From Aedes albopictus (taxonomy: Eukaryota; Arthropoda; Insecta; Diptera; Culicidae), in contig NC_085137.1 in assembly GCF_035046485.1 (NCBI RefSeq), positions 458,485,004-458,549,003 of the forward strand: a stretch of DNA of 64,000 bases, written 5' to 3'. This document shows, one piece after another, positions 47,201 through 57,573 of the stretch (the first letter of the stretch is position 1; each line of letters starts with the position of its first letter). The translations under genes were made by a program, and so were the position numbers. Below the pieces are notes generated by a model that saw only the letters and a program-made list of their open reading frames with translations, made no database searches and was not told where the DNA came from.

Positions 47201-47940
47201 AAATATGTGATACGAATTGTCTGATCTAATCTCAAATTGTGGAGCCTCGTAGCCGTGCGGTTAGGGTCACCAAGCTCATAATCGCACCATGCTATGGGGT
47301 GAGGGTTCGATTCCCGCTCCGGGCGTTGAAACTTTTCGTGAGAATAGTTTCTTCCCGTTTCCACTGGTGCATGCTCCGTTCGTCCGTTGTCTAGTGTTAA
47401 GTTTAAACAGTCTGTACAGCCCAAAGCTGAAGACGTTGTCCGTGTCTTTTTAAAAAAAAATAATCAAATAAATTTCCAAAGGAATCACAAAAGGAATTTC
47501 CAAATAAATTACGGAAGTAAATCGGAAAAAAACTGCTAAAAGAATCCTCAAAATCATTGCAGAATTAATTCCCAAAGGAGTTACCAGAGGAAAACCGACA
47601 GGAATTTTCGAAAAAATCTAAAACAATTACCTGAAGAATTGCTGGAGGAATAACCAAAGAAATTTCCGGAAAAGTTTCCAGAAAAAATTAACAGAAAAAT
47701 TCTCAAAACAATATCCGAATAAATTCATAAAGTAATTCAAAAATGAGTTCTCATATAAATTGCCGATTTTTTTTTAAGAATTGTCGGTGTGGTTTACTGG
47801 ACGAAAATATTTCCAAAGAAATTATTAAGAAGTTTACAAAGTAATTGTCTGATAAATTTCAATTACAAATTTCAAGGAGATTTCCTTAAAAAAAATAAAA
47901 AAATATCTGAGTGCTTTTCTTCTTCGGAACAACTCTGCTG
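44300..47940. repeat. AT-rich degenerate array with orientation switches
   Basis: Degenerate 12-18 bp words of the type TTCCTTCGGCAATTTC run forward at about 44300-45080 and reversed at 45100-45540. They then run forward again at 45540-46200 and reversed at 46210-47940. Two blocks are diverged copies offset by about 1,060 bp, both containing GATACTCATCAGGAA, GAATTGATTAGA, TTTATCAGGCA and AAGTTTCGCC(T/A)GCA words. One SINE (47241-47460) is inserted. No coding sequence is supported. Confidence 0.75.
47241..47460 (+). mobile_element. tRNA-derived SINE
   Basis: The head has CGTAGCCGTGCGGTTAGG (A box) and GAGGGTTCGATTCCCGC (B box). The body has CAGTCTGTACAGCC and ends GCTGAAGACGTTGTCC with an A-rich tail. 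Same family as 42591-42809. The target duplication is not clear. Confidence 0.83.
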
Positions 47941-48573
47941 AGAGTATGTTTGTGCGTTCCTTTATTTAGACATTTCCTGTAATTTTAGGCTATGTTAACG
48001 GATGTCATACGATTAAAAGCGGTTTGAAAATGTGAAAGTCGAAGTTCTGAAGTTCCAATGAAAATCGTCCAATGCTCTGAGGCTCATTTTGAAAGTATTC
48101 GGTTATAAATTAATGGAGACGATGTTGAATAAGGATTCGCTTAAATCTACTAAAAAATGTCGAGTTTTTATAGCATATGTCCCACTTCTACCGGAGAAGT
48201 ATCTTCAACACTCATTGCCAACTCATGTACTACAAGAAACACGTTTGTTGAATTAATTCTGGATTTTCTAAAGTTAATTTGAGAGAATTAAAAAACCAGA
48301 TTCATAACACACTGGATAAGTCTCCTAAATTATAGGCACAAACGCCATATTGCACAACGGAGCCGACTCCGTATTTTCCTACTGGAAAATCTCCCAATGC
48401 TATACAGTAATGTTCCGATTTTATCACGCCCTCCGCCCATCGGTCCTTTATTTTTCATTATTTTACTGTTACATTTGAGAACAAGTGTTTCCCCTCTTCT
48501 TGAAGATAAATGTATTACCGAAAATTTTCACTTTGAGTGAGTCGTTTTAAAAATATTTTTTTAAAATAAATCC
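47941..48573. other. Intergenic before assembly gap
   Basis: Nothing recognised. Confidence 0.4.
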
Positions 48574-49073
48574 NNNNNNNNNNNNNNNNNNNNNNNNNNN
48601 NNNNNNNNNNNNNNNNNNNNNNNNNNNNNNNNNNNNNNNNNNNNNNNNNNNNNNNNNNNNNNNNNNNNNNNNNNNNNNNNNNNNNNNNNNNNNNNNNNNN
48701 NNNNNNNNNNNNNNNNNNNNNNNNNNNNNNNNNNNNNNNNNNNNNNNNNNNNNNNNNNNNNNNNNNNNNNNNNNNNNNNNNNNNNNNNNNNNNNNNNNNN
48801 NNNNNNNNNNNNNNNNNNNNNNNNNNNNNNNNNNNNNNNNNNNNNNNNNNNNNNNNNNNNNNNNNNNNNNNNNNNNNNNNNNNNNNNNNNNNNNNNNNNN
48901 NNNNNNNNNNNNNNNNNNNNNNNNNNNNNNNNNNNNNNNNNNNNNNNNNNNNNNNNNNNNNNNNNNNNNNNNNNNNNNNNNNNNNNNNNNNNNNNNNNNN
49001 NNNNNNNNNNNNNNNNNNNNNNNNNNNNNNNNNNNNNNNNNNNNNNNNNNNNNNNNNNNNNNNNNNNNNNNNN
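48574..49073. other. Assembly gap, 500 N
   Basis: Exactly 500 N characters, probably a fixed-size placeholder, so the true distance is unknown. Apparent open frames across it are meaningless. Confidence 0.99.
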
Positions 49074-49225
49074 TGAGGAACAGACTTGACTTGAACGAAA
49101 GTTGAACATGTTGGACTGAACATGTTTGAGAAGTTTGCAACTCACATGCTCGTTTCAATTGAACAGTCTAAACCAGGCATAACTTTCATCGCGTGAAAAG
49201 CTTCACAGCTTTCTCATGACGGTGT

Positions 49226-49574
49226 CCGGCCATTTGGCCGAATGCCGTTTGACCGAAATTTGATCGAAGGAATTCAGAGGTGATGAGTCATCATCACTGA
49301 TGACTAACTCCGGGTAACATTCTAGCTGCCAATGTCATCATCAGAAGAATTTCCTTCTTTTAATCATAGGCTATTCTTTCTAGTTGTACCATTGAGGGAA
49401 TCAGTTGACGTTGAAACTGTGATTTTTTTTGTCAGAGATTTTTCTTTCTTTGAATCATAGGCTGTTCTTTCGAGTTTAACTGATGTGGAGAACAGTGGCA
49501 TGCCACTTGGAGTACATCATGCATTTTTTGGCTAAACGGCATTCAGCCAAATGGCATTCGGCCAAATGACCCGG
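49226..49574. mobile_element. Palindromic-motif element, about 349 bp
   Basis: The ends carry inverted clusters of CATTTGGCCGAATGCC (49231-49258 and 49533-49570). The interior has two tandem units of CTTTNAATCATAGGCT(G/A)TTCTTTC, near 49356 and 49449, shared with 11910-13172. I find no convincing duplication. Confidence 0.65.
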
Positions 49575-49809
49575 AACCTTTTGAAAGCATGCTTCTGAAC
49601 TGAGATAGTAGCAAGTGAATGTAGCTCTTTTTCCATCCCTGATATTACCGAATCATATGCGTACTTATTCATGAAATACTGCGTACGCCACGAAGATACC
49701 ACGAGATACCATGAAAAATAATCGTCATGACTTCTTGAACATTGGTGTTTTTCGGAATACCGATATCCTTACAAGAACACATTTTGACTCATTTTCCGCA
49801 TCATTCCAG

Positions 49810-50341
49810 GAGGAGAACAACAACGATCTGCACCTGGACGAGGAAACCAGCGGTCAGATTTTCCTCCAGAGTTGCAGTCAGTTGCTCACGTCGGTGGCAG
49901 CCGCTGCCGCCAACAACTCGCACCTCAATGTCCTCGCAGGCGACGGTACTAGTCTGAGCGATGCTCAGGTCCTTCTTGCCAATGGTGCCAATCTGCTGGC
50001 TCAGCAACATCAGAATGGCTCCGACAGTCACCTACAGGAGCAACTGTTCCTGGTACAGGCCCAAGGGCTGCTGCAACAGCAGCACCAACAGCAACAACAA
50101 CAACTCGCTCAAAGTCAACAGCAGCAGCAGCAGCAACAACATCAGCAACAGCAGCAGCAGCATCACCAACATCGGTTACACCAGTTGGCCACCAACACGC
50201 TGCTGGCGGAGAAGTTGCTCCAGAACCAGACCACGCTGACGGCCCTGGACGGGGCGGGGATACCGACGTCGATAGCCGTGACGGCGGCGGTTGTACAGGG
50301 AAACGGACGAGCCGGAAAGCCGCCTGACATCGTCATTAAAG
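49810..50341 (+). CDS. Internal exon of a Gln-rich protein
   Basis: A 177-codon open exon. The acceptor is a good polypyrimidine tract ending CATTCCAG at 49809, and the donor is AAAG|GTAGGT at 50342. It opens in phase 0 and closes in phase 1. It encodes an acidic start (EENNNDLHLDEE), an Ala/Leu-rich stretch, then a poly-Gln/His block at about 50079-50170, and ends with GKPPDIVIK. Codon use is strongly coding-like, with many G/C third positions, unlike all flanking DNA. The composition is typical of a transcription regulator or nuclear cofactor, but I cannot name the gene. The remaining exons are outside the window, in the gap, or unrecognised. If the gene continues to the right, the PRMT gene on the opposite strand lies in its intron. 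Confidence 0.8.
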
Positions 50342-50530
50342 GTAGGTGCACTTGGGTGGGATATCCTTTAAAGATTGCCATTCTTACTCTATTGCGAGGA
50401 CAGGTCTAAACAATAGGAGATTAGTTGCTGTAAAAACTTCATTGTATTTCATTGAAAAAATGGCTTAGGTCTTAATGTAATGCTAACAAAATCAAACACA
50501 TAACATTCCCCCCAGTCAAACCCCACATGC

Positions 50531-51598
50531 TCAGCGCAGCTGATAGCAGCGCTCCTTGTCGACCCGCAACAACTCCCCATCGAAACTCACCCGAATCTCA
50601 AAGTCCGCCTCCGGGTACCTTCCGCGTGTCTCCTTCGACTTCATACCGAAACGTCCGCGGATTAGCTCGCCTTTCTTGACGACCATGCTGTCCTCGTGGT
50701 CGTCGTCAGCCAGATAGAACACCATCTGCTTCCAGTGGGTGAGTGGTCCCAGCGGCGAAGTGCTGAATCCCACCCGGTGCCGGCAGCTGGTAAACTCCAC
50801 GTTGAAGTACGTGACCAGGGCGTGGACATAGTCGTTCCGCTTGACGACCAGCTGAAAGGGGGATTCGATGTCCATGCCGGCGCTCTCCGTTGGATCGCGT
50901 TGCTCCACCGAGTACATGTCCACTTCATGAATTAGGCACGAGCTGGTGACGATTTTTCTGCTATCGATCGCATCCACCACCGGTTCCGTCAAGGCATTGC
51001 TCCGAATCGGGGACATATCGAATCCGTAAACGTTTGCCCACCAGTTGATCCGGTCATCCAGACCACGGCGATCCTCGATAGCCGTTATGAATAGTGTGCA
51101 CCGATCGGGGAACATCACGCCTCCTTCCGGCTTGAGCCACCGATCCCGGGCATAGATAACCGCATTCAGCATGGACCGATCCATCAGACAGTATCCCATC
51201 CACTCCGAAAGGATTATGTCCACATGGGTGATCCCGTGCGGAAGCCGCTCGATATTTTCCACCTTCGCCTGGACCAGCGTAATGATGTGGCCCAAATTGT
51301 TCTCCTCGACGACGGTCTGCGCGTGGTCAATCACGCTGGAACTGTCCACGGCGATGACCCGAGCTGCTCCGGCCTGGGCCGCAAACATCGACAGTAGTCC
51401 CATTCCGCAGCCCACGTCCAGGACGGTGCGACCCTCGAAGAGGTGACGATTCTTGAAGATCGCTCGCCGGTAGGTTTTCGTTCGGACCTGGTCCTTGAGG
51501 GCCGGTGCGTGTGCCAGGAAGTGGGCGAACGGGTCCACGTCGTACTCCAGCGAGGTCATGTCCTCCGGCTTGATGGAACTGTTCGCCGTTGAGTTCAT
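50531..51598 (-). CDS. PRMT1-like protein arginine methyltransferase
   Basis: 355 residues, the size of a type I PRMT. An S-adenosylmethionine-binding motif I, VLDVGCGMGLLSMFAAQAGA, lies at 59-78, and the acidic post-I residue is D85. The double-E loop region SEWMGYCLMDRSML is at 131-144 and the THW loop at 287-289 (LTHWKQ). The conserved barrel segment VKRNDYVHALVTYFNVEFT is at 252-270. It would transfer methyl groups to arginines of nuclear or cytoplasmic proteins. Two deviations stand out: the second loop glutamate is Arg141, with Asp140 next to it, and the N-terminal YFxxY-type motif reads EYDVDPF. It may be altered or inactive. I chose the ATG at 51598 because the ATG at 51652 falls inside a predicted 67-bp intron and the context CAACG-ATG is acceptable. 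No intron interrupts the coding region. Confidence 0.93.
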   Translation of the reverse strand: MNSTANSSIKPEDMTSLEYDVDPFAHFLAHAPALKDQVRTKTYRRAIFKNRHLFEGRTVLDVGCGMGLLSMFAAQAGAARVIAVDSSSVIDHAQTVVEENNLGHIITLVQAKVENIERLPHGITHVDIILSEWMGYCLMDRSMLNAVIYARDRWLKPEGGVMFPDRCTLFITAIEDRRGLDDRINWWANVYGFDMSPIRSNALTEPVVDAIDSRKIVTSSCLIHEVDMYSVEQRDPTESAGMDIESPFQLVVKRNDYVHALVTYFNVEFTSCRHRVGFSTSPLGPLTHWKQMVFYLADDDHEDSMVVKKGELIRGRFGMKSKETRGRYPEADFEIRVSFDGELLRVDKERCYQLR

Positions 51599-51608
51599 CG
51601 TTGCGCGA

Positions 51609-51675
51609 CTGTTTGTTGGAATAAGATTGATTTTATTAATGATCCGCAACAAATAGCAGCATTTATTAAACTTAC
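51609..51675 (-). other. 5' UTR intron of the PRMT1-like gene
   Basis: On the minus strand a donor, CCG|GTAAGT, and an acceptor, CAACAAACAG, enclose 67 bp, a normal insect intron size. They end 10 nt before the ATG. The 5' UTR therefore extends upstream of 51676. Confidence 0.7.
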
Positions 51676-52540
51676 CGGAAAAGATTTACGATTCTTCGGC
51701 TAAAAATTGAAGCAAAATGTGGGATGTGGCACAAAAGCGACCGGACGCGAGCGGAAATGTGGCGATAATGAAAATTGATCACGCGCTGGCTGGCCTCCTT
51801 TGCTGGCTGTCGCGTGGTGGAAAATTTAAATCCTTTTGCGCATATGGCGCACACACACGCTCAAAATAACGCTACTCATCAGCGTCTGAAATTTTATTTT
51901 CGCCAGCCAACTGAATCTATTTTCTAATCGCTGCTGAAATTATGTCACGTAATGTAATAGTTTACCTTATGTTCTTTTGCTGATTTTGATGCAAATTATT
52001 AATGTTTGAATACATTTTACTAGACAAAATGAACAATATTTTAAAAGTCAGATGCAAGCGATGCAAGCAAGCAAGGCGTAGCAGAAGGATGGTAGTTGAT
52101 GAGCGTGGGAAAAAATTTGTGGCGCGTGCGTTACGTTGCTATAAAATGGTTTGTGCAAAGGATTTGCTTCTAGTACGTACTGCCGGCATTTTGTTTTATC
52201 TTGCAGTACTAGTTGTGAGCCGCGTGATTCTTTGGCGCAAAATTTCAAATACGCCAATGCTGACGAATATCCACAACTCTACTTCTTCGAGAGTACAGAC
52301 AAATACACTTTCTTTAAGTTTCGCAGAAATCCCTTTTATGGGAATAAAGCCATGTGTGTTGTTTTAACCCTTCAGTGGTCGCGCTGTTGTACTACGTACA
52401 ACGCGTAGAAAAAGGCATCCGAAAGGTTCATGGGGCAATCAAACACGTTTGGCGGAGTACTAGATTTGTAGTAATTTTTGTATGGTAGGATGATCGATTC
52501 TCCGTTTCTGCAACAAAATGGATCAAAAAACGTAGCTAAA
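51676..52540. other. Intergenic, upstream of the PRMT gene
   Basis: The first part probably holds the PRMT promoter and 5' UTR, with no TATA box that I can point to. The remainder has short frames without support. Confidence 0.4.
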
Positions 52541-52867
52541 CTATTTTCAGAAGGAACTTCTGAAGGATTCACATAAATCCTAGGAGGATTCCCAGAAATC
52601 CTAGAAAGAGTTCCTATAAAAGAAACACTAACATATATAACCTGAGGGAAAAGGAAGGAAATAAGGATAAGGAGGGTGATAATGACAGGTAGGGAAATAG
52701 GAAAAGTACCCTGGAAGAGGATACTAACGCATAGGCGTACCGGTTCAAACAGCGCCCTGAAAAGGGCACTGTAATAACGCATAAAGCGAAAGAGAGCCTA
52801 TAGCTCTTTACCACAGCGGGTTAAGAACAACAGAATATCCTGAATATTCAGGTCTCTGAAGTCAGTT

Positions 52868-53909
52868 TCACTTAATAAGTGTTAACCGAATACTCGGAAA
52901 CGCAGAACGACCAGGTACCCATACAAGGTGAACAGCGTTTGCTGAATTCAGCTCCTCGATTTGAATTCGACAAGCGATAACTATCTTCGACCTGGAGTTG
53001 GCCGAAGCAAGTGCTTTAATAGCAGCCTGGCTATCTGAACAGAAGTATATTACTTTGCCCATTACGTGCTGCTGAACTGCTGATTGCACTCCGCACATAA
53101 GAGCAAAGATTTCGACCTGAAAAACCACGGTGCAGTGTCTACCAAGTGAGTAAGACTGATACAGCCTTAGCTCACGAGAATAAACACCAGCACCTGCTCG
53201 ACCTTCGAGAAGGGACCCATCAGTGTAACATACGATGCCGTCTGAAATACTTCTCTCCAGATAACCAGATGTCCACTCTTCCCGGGAAGGGAATTTCGTG
53301 GAAAATGTCCTATATGGAAAATTACAAGCAATTGTAAGATCACTTAGAGCAAGGACAACTTTGTCCCAATTCACCAAAAGTGGAAACAACGAGGTGTGTG
53401 TTGATGTACGGTTCACAGGAGTTGCCTCTAGTAGACCGAGTACCCTTAACCGGTAAGTGCAAGAAAGTGCTTCTTGTTTGAGATGAATGTGTAGTGGGGC
53501 AACGTCAAAGAGAACTTCGAGCGCTGCCGTGGGAATTGAAGAGAACGCTCCAGACATCACCATTAAGCACATCCATTGGAGATGGCCTAATTTTGATTGG
53601 ACCGTTCTCACTGCGCCCTTTTGCCACCACACAAGACATCCATAAGCCAATATTGGATGAACAACAGTCGTGTAAATCCATTTGATATACTTGGGTTTTA
53701 GACCCCAAGTTGTACCAAAAGTACGCCGGCATTGCCCGAAGGCCATACAAGCTTTCTTGATTCTGAACTCAATGTGAGGTGTCCAGGAAAGCTTGGAATC
53801 AAGAATGACTCCAACGTACTTAACCTGTTCAGTCACATCGATTTCAGAATCAAAAAGACGCAAAGGTCGAACGCCATTACGGTTTCGCCTTTCCGTAAAA
53901 AGAACAATA
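52868..53909 (-). pseudogene. Retrotransposon ORF2, post-RT and RNase H part
   Basis: Continuation after the hairpin insertion. Removing 76 bp plus one 4-bp duplication (80 nt) restores the frame to the RT part. It contains VKYVGVILDSKLSWTPHI, HPILAYGCLVWW and RNase H motifs CYTDGSLLEGRAG, QVEIFALM and CSDSQAAIKAL. At WVPGRSAF the expected final motif with the fourth catalytic residue is missing and a stop follows, so a 3' deletion removed the end of RNase H. It is not functional as it stands. Confidence 0.88.
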
Positions 53910-53985
53910 CAGTAACAAATTTTGAAAACGACGTATAATCAATGGTGTAGCATTGATTATACGTCGTTTTCAAAATTTGTTACTG
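53910..53985. mobile_element. 76-bp perfect hairpin mini-element, copy B
   Basis: Two perfect 35-bp inverted arms starting CAGTAACAAATTTTG around GTGTAG. The 4-bp duplication AATA lies at 53906-53909 and 53986-53989. The interrupted ORF2 gives independent proof of the insertion site. It differs at one base from the copy at 19145-19220. Confidence 0.96.
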
Positions 53986-55461
53986 AATAGATGTTTTACT
54001 CGGATTATCCGAAAGGCCATATTGGCGACACCAATCCTCAACTACCTGAAGGGCGCTTTGCATCAGGTCGAAAAGGGTGCTGATACACATACCAACTAAC
54101 AATGCTAGGTAGTCGTCGGCAAAACCATAAGTAGGAAAACCGCTATTATTGAGTTGCCTCAATAGCGTATCTGCTACGAGATTCCACAAAAGCGGTGACA
54201 AGACTCCCCCTTGGGGGCATCCACAAACACTCAATTTCCTAATCCCTGCTAGACGCAATGCCGAGAAGAGATATCGGTTTTTGAGCATTTGTTGAATCCA
54301 TTTGGAAATCATTGGAGATATACCATGACTCCGTGCGGCTTCCAATATGGCATCGAAAGGCACGTTGTCAAAGGCACCCTCGATATCTAAGAAAACACCA
54401 AGACAAGACTGCTTTTGAGCGAATGCCTTCTCGATATCGTAAACAACCTTGTGCAAAAGAGTCACAGTGGACTTACCAGATTGGTAGGCATGTTGGTTCA
54501 CATGAAGAGGCACGTTGGCCAGATGAACATCACTGATGTGATGATCCACAATGCGTTCTAAGCATTTCAGAAGCAATGAGGTCAAACTGATAGGTCTGAA
54601 ACTCTTTGCTTCTTCATACGACGTACGACCCACTTTCGGAATAAACTGCACAGTAATATCCCGCCAGGATTTTGGAATATACCCTGTAGCAAAACGGCAA
54701 ACAAGTATTTTTTTCAAAACATGTTTGAAATGATCAAATCCCTTCTGAAGCAAAAGAGGATAAACCCCATCTGCCCCAGGAGATTCAATCGATTCTATAG
54801 TTACAATACTCCGAGCCGAAGCCAGGGAATAGTAACTACCAGAAAAGACATCAGGTTCATCCGAAGATGTAATATCCACACATCCAGGGATGTGTGTGCT
54901 GAATAAGCATTCCAGAACTTCTTCATCAGAGGAAGTCAGATCGCCATTTGGCAAACGAAGTTCGTTCACCCGGAAATCCTTAGATTTCGCAAGGATTTTG
55001 TTTAACCGACTGACTTCACTCAAGCTGGACACATTTGTACAAAGGTTTTTCCAGCCGGATCGTTCAGCAGACCGGAGAGCTTTCCTGTAGGCCTTGCGAG
55101 CCGACCTAAAAGCCTCCGAACCAGCCGAACGTCGTCTGTTCCAACTCTTTCTACATTGTTTCCTGAGTTTCGCCAGATCAGAGTTCCACCGAGGGGTTCC
55201 TCTTGTGGTCTTCACAGACCGCAGAGGGCAAGCTTCTTCAAAAGCTTCCATGATGAAGGCCGTTGTAGTATCAACGGCATCATCTAAATCACTTGGAGTG
55301 TCAATGGATGGTGAGTATCCATGGAATTTGGCCGCAACCAAATCAGTAAAAAGATCCCAGTTTGTTGACCGAGGATTCCTGAAACGCAATGTTTGCGAAG
55401 TAACATTTAAATGTTCAAAAAATATGTAGCGATGGTCAAATGAAGATTCTTCATCTGACAC
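53986..55461 (-). pseudogene. Retrotransposon ORF2, endonuclease end plus reverse transcriptase
   Basis: About 490 codons are open. RT motifs run in order: EAKSFRPISLTSLLLKCLER, GVFLDIEGAFDNVPFDA (catalytic Asp), GCPQGGVLSPLLWNLVADTL and YGFADDYLALL (catalytic FADD). The frame breaks exactly at the AATA duplication of the hairpin element (53986-53989). The absence of any other lesion suggests a fairly young copy. Confidence 0.9.
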
Positions 55462-55721
55462 ATGCCAATAGGGTAAAATCTGTTTACTTTTCCATTGAAT
55501 GCTTCCAGTTGGCGCCAGCAGTGAAAATTACATACAAGAACTTTTATAGCATCTAGTTTCCAGCGCTGACAGCCCGGCGGCGACACCATCACTTGTATTC
55601 AGCATTGTCTGTGCTACTCTCGGTTGTCAACTTTCTCAAATTCTCACCTCAAGCTCACGGAAGCATGGTAGTCAAGAACTGTCAAATCGTATGGAAAAAT
55701 CACGAAAAACGTTAATAGGAA

Positions 55722-56183
55722 GCAATCAGCTGCGTATTTGCTAGAGTGCCGGTAGAGGCGCTTTTCTGATAAATGCGGTAAACGTGATAACAGTGTAAAG
55801 TATCGGCGAAGGTTACGCTATGCGATCGCAGACGGCGCTCGTGTTCCACGTGTTTTTCACATATACAGCGGCGCCGCCTGCACCTATCCACTCGGAAACA
55901 TCATGCGCAGCACGGGTGGAAAATGCCAGTCAGAAAAAAAGAAGTAAACAGCTTGAAATTAGTATGGTGGCGTAATAAATTCTCTGTTTACTGTAATGAA
56001 TCCGGAAGAAACGCATAGGTATAATGATTTTGTTTCTAATTTGCAACTTTTTGTCCCAGGGCACAAATCGCTGCGATGCGGAACAAGTGCAAGCCAGCGA
56101 TTTGTCCATACAAGAAAAATGATTTTACTTTTAATGTGGTGGCGCCATCTCTGATAAAAACAAGCTTTGATTTCTTACTATTG
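55722..56183 (-). repeat. Dispersed repeat of about 460 bp, copy 2
   Basis: Inverted counterpart of 10635-11105, colinear over its length. See that entry for landmarks. Confidence 0.85.
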
Positions 56184-56860
56184 AAGTTATGGCCTTTCTC
56201 TAAACCCAGGTCAGTTGAAATTTGACTCTAGTGGTGAACCGGGTTATATTTGTCCGTCGGGTTGCGTTGCGCTGTGCCGAATTCGCAAGTGCCCTCTAGT
56301 TTAGTATAGAAGATGGGGTCGGGTCAACAAGAGTTGACCTCTTGTGACTCCAACGCAATACATTATATTTCGATGGTGTCCGACACGATTTGACACCTCG
56401 ATCTACAGCAACAGTCAGTGTGCTGGTGCGGCTTTTGTTGGTGCGAGGGAGATTGATTGGTTGGAATTTGGAGTTCAGGCTTGAAGATTATTTGTGGTGG
56501 CCTACTTCGATTCGACATTGATTTTGTGCATAGAGCAACTCCGGTTTTGCCGATTAGTTTGAGTTTGAGGCATGCTAGGGAAGTGGAACCATCTCAGCAG
56601 GGGACCTATTTTGGGCACTTTTCTGCTACAACTCAACTAATTTTGAACCAATAGGCTCCTAAAGTCCTATCTGGATTCTTGTTTTAAACCACAATATATG
56701 GTACAACAGTACATATTTACTCATTATTTGACGTTTTTATTAACCGTAGTTGAAAATATATAATTTTTATTTTTTAAGTCTTTTGTCTCGTCCCTAGCTT
56801 ATAACACATACTTTGAGTGATTGTTTTTCACCGTGTATGTCAGATAGGAACATTTTTGAA
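56184..56860. other. Intergenic
   Basis: A short frame at 56457-56654 has no support. Nothing else is recognised. Confidence 0.4.
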
Positions 56861-57005
56861 TAGGCCTTTTCATTTGACGTCTTAAATCAGCTGATTTTTC
56901 GGGCGTTTGACAGTTCTTCTATGAAGATGACATGTTCGTGTTAGCAGCTGTTGTTCAAACTTTGTAAACAAATGCATGCACGGATCTGTCACATGAAAAG
57001 GCCTA
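56861..57005. mobile_element. TAGGCCTTTTCA mini-element, copy 1
   Basis: The ends are TAGGCCTTTTCATTTGACGT and, from the right, TAGGCCTTTTCATGTGACAG. The interior has AATCAGCTGATTTTT and TTGTAAACA. 145 bp. Other copies are at 60427-60561 and 61326-61434. Confidence 0.8.
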
Positions 57006-57404
57006 TTCCCAGTGCGAAAAATGTCGAGCTCCGTCACACAAGGTTGACCTCAAGTGTCAAAGTAGAACTATTTACCATTTTACTTATTTCGAATTTTCTC
57101 ATTATTCCTTTGTTTTTCAAGTTCGAGTAAAGTACAATTCCAACTAGAATACTATGCTTGATCGTATTATTCAATATAAGCGAGATTTCGTCTTTAATTT
57201 TAGGACCCTATTGACTCAATTTTTGGAACCCGTGGAGCCGTGTACAAAATTTCAAGTCAATTGGTTTGGAATTGACTGAGTTATAGTGAAAAGTGCCCAA
57301 AATACCGGCCACTGCCCAAGTGGTTCGCTACCCTATGCTTTTTATAAATGAAGTTTCAACCAAGAATGCATGTTAACTTAATTTTGTTTTTTTTTGTATT
57401 TTGA
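57006..57404. other. AT-rich intergenic
   Basis: Nothing recognised. Confidence 0.4.
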
Positions 57405-57555
57405 ATACATGATTTGATTTGGATTGCAGTCAAATCATAATTGTTGTCCATCCTATGTACCACAGTGTCACGTAGAAGGTGTGCCAGGAATTGAATTCAA
57501 GTTGTGCCCGAAGTAGATGTGAACTAGACCGGAAAAGAATCCGAGGGACAATTAT
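57405..57555 (-). repeat. Inverted copy of the 25360-25545 repeat
   Basis: Shares CATGATTTGATTTGGATTGC, GTGTCACGTAGAAGGTGTGC and TTGTGCCCGAAGTAGA, each the complement of text at 25360-25545. Confidence 0.75.
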
Positions 57556-57573
57556 TTAATCTTAGAAGATATG

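Larger units (their letters stand above)
52620..55530 (-). mobile_element. LOA/Lian-like non-LTR retrotransposon, 5'-truncated
   Basis: Minus-strand element. The 5' end lies in the last few codons of an APE-type endonuclease (WHVSDEESSFDHRYI; FDH corresponds to the usual SDH box). Reverse transcriptase, a post-RT region and an RNase H domain follow. The frame is closed upstream of about 55520, so this is the typical 5' truncation. It is interrupted by a 76-bp hairpin element at 53910-53985. RNase H lacks its last motif, and a probable 3' UTR continues to about 52620. RNase H after an RT of this style fits the LOA clade, and Lian of Aedes aegypti is the likely relative; the name is from memory. 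Confidence 0.85.

Noticed and set aside
42591..47460. tRNA-like heads at 42591 and 47241 considered as tRNA genes
   Set aside because: They lack a complete cloverleaf and continue into a shared non-tRNA body and A-rich tail, so they are SINEs.
48515..49158. Minus-strand open frames through the gap
   Set aside because: They consist of N characters; there is no sequence evidence.
51599..51652. Upstream ATG giving an 18-residue N-terminal extension of the PRMT protein
   Set aside because: It lies inside a predicted 67-bp intron with good donor and acceptor, and the extension has no family resemblance.
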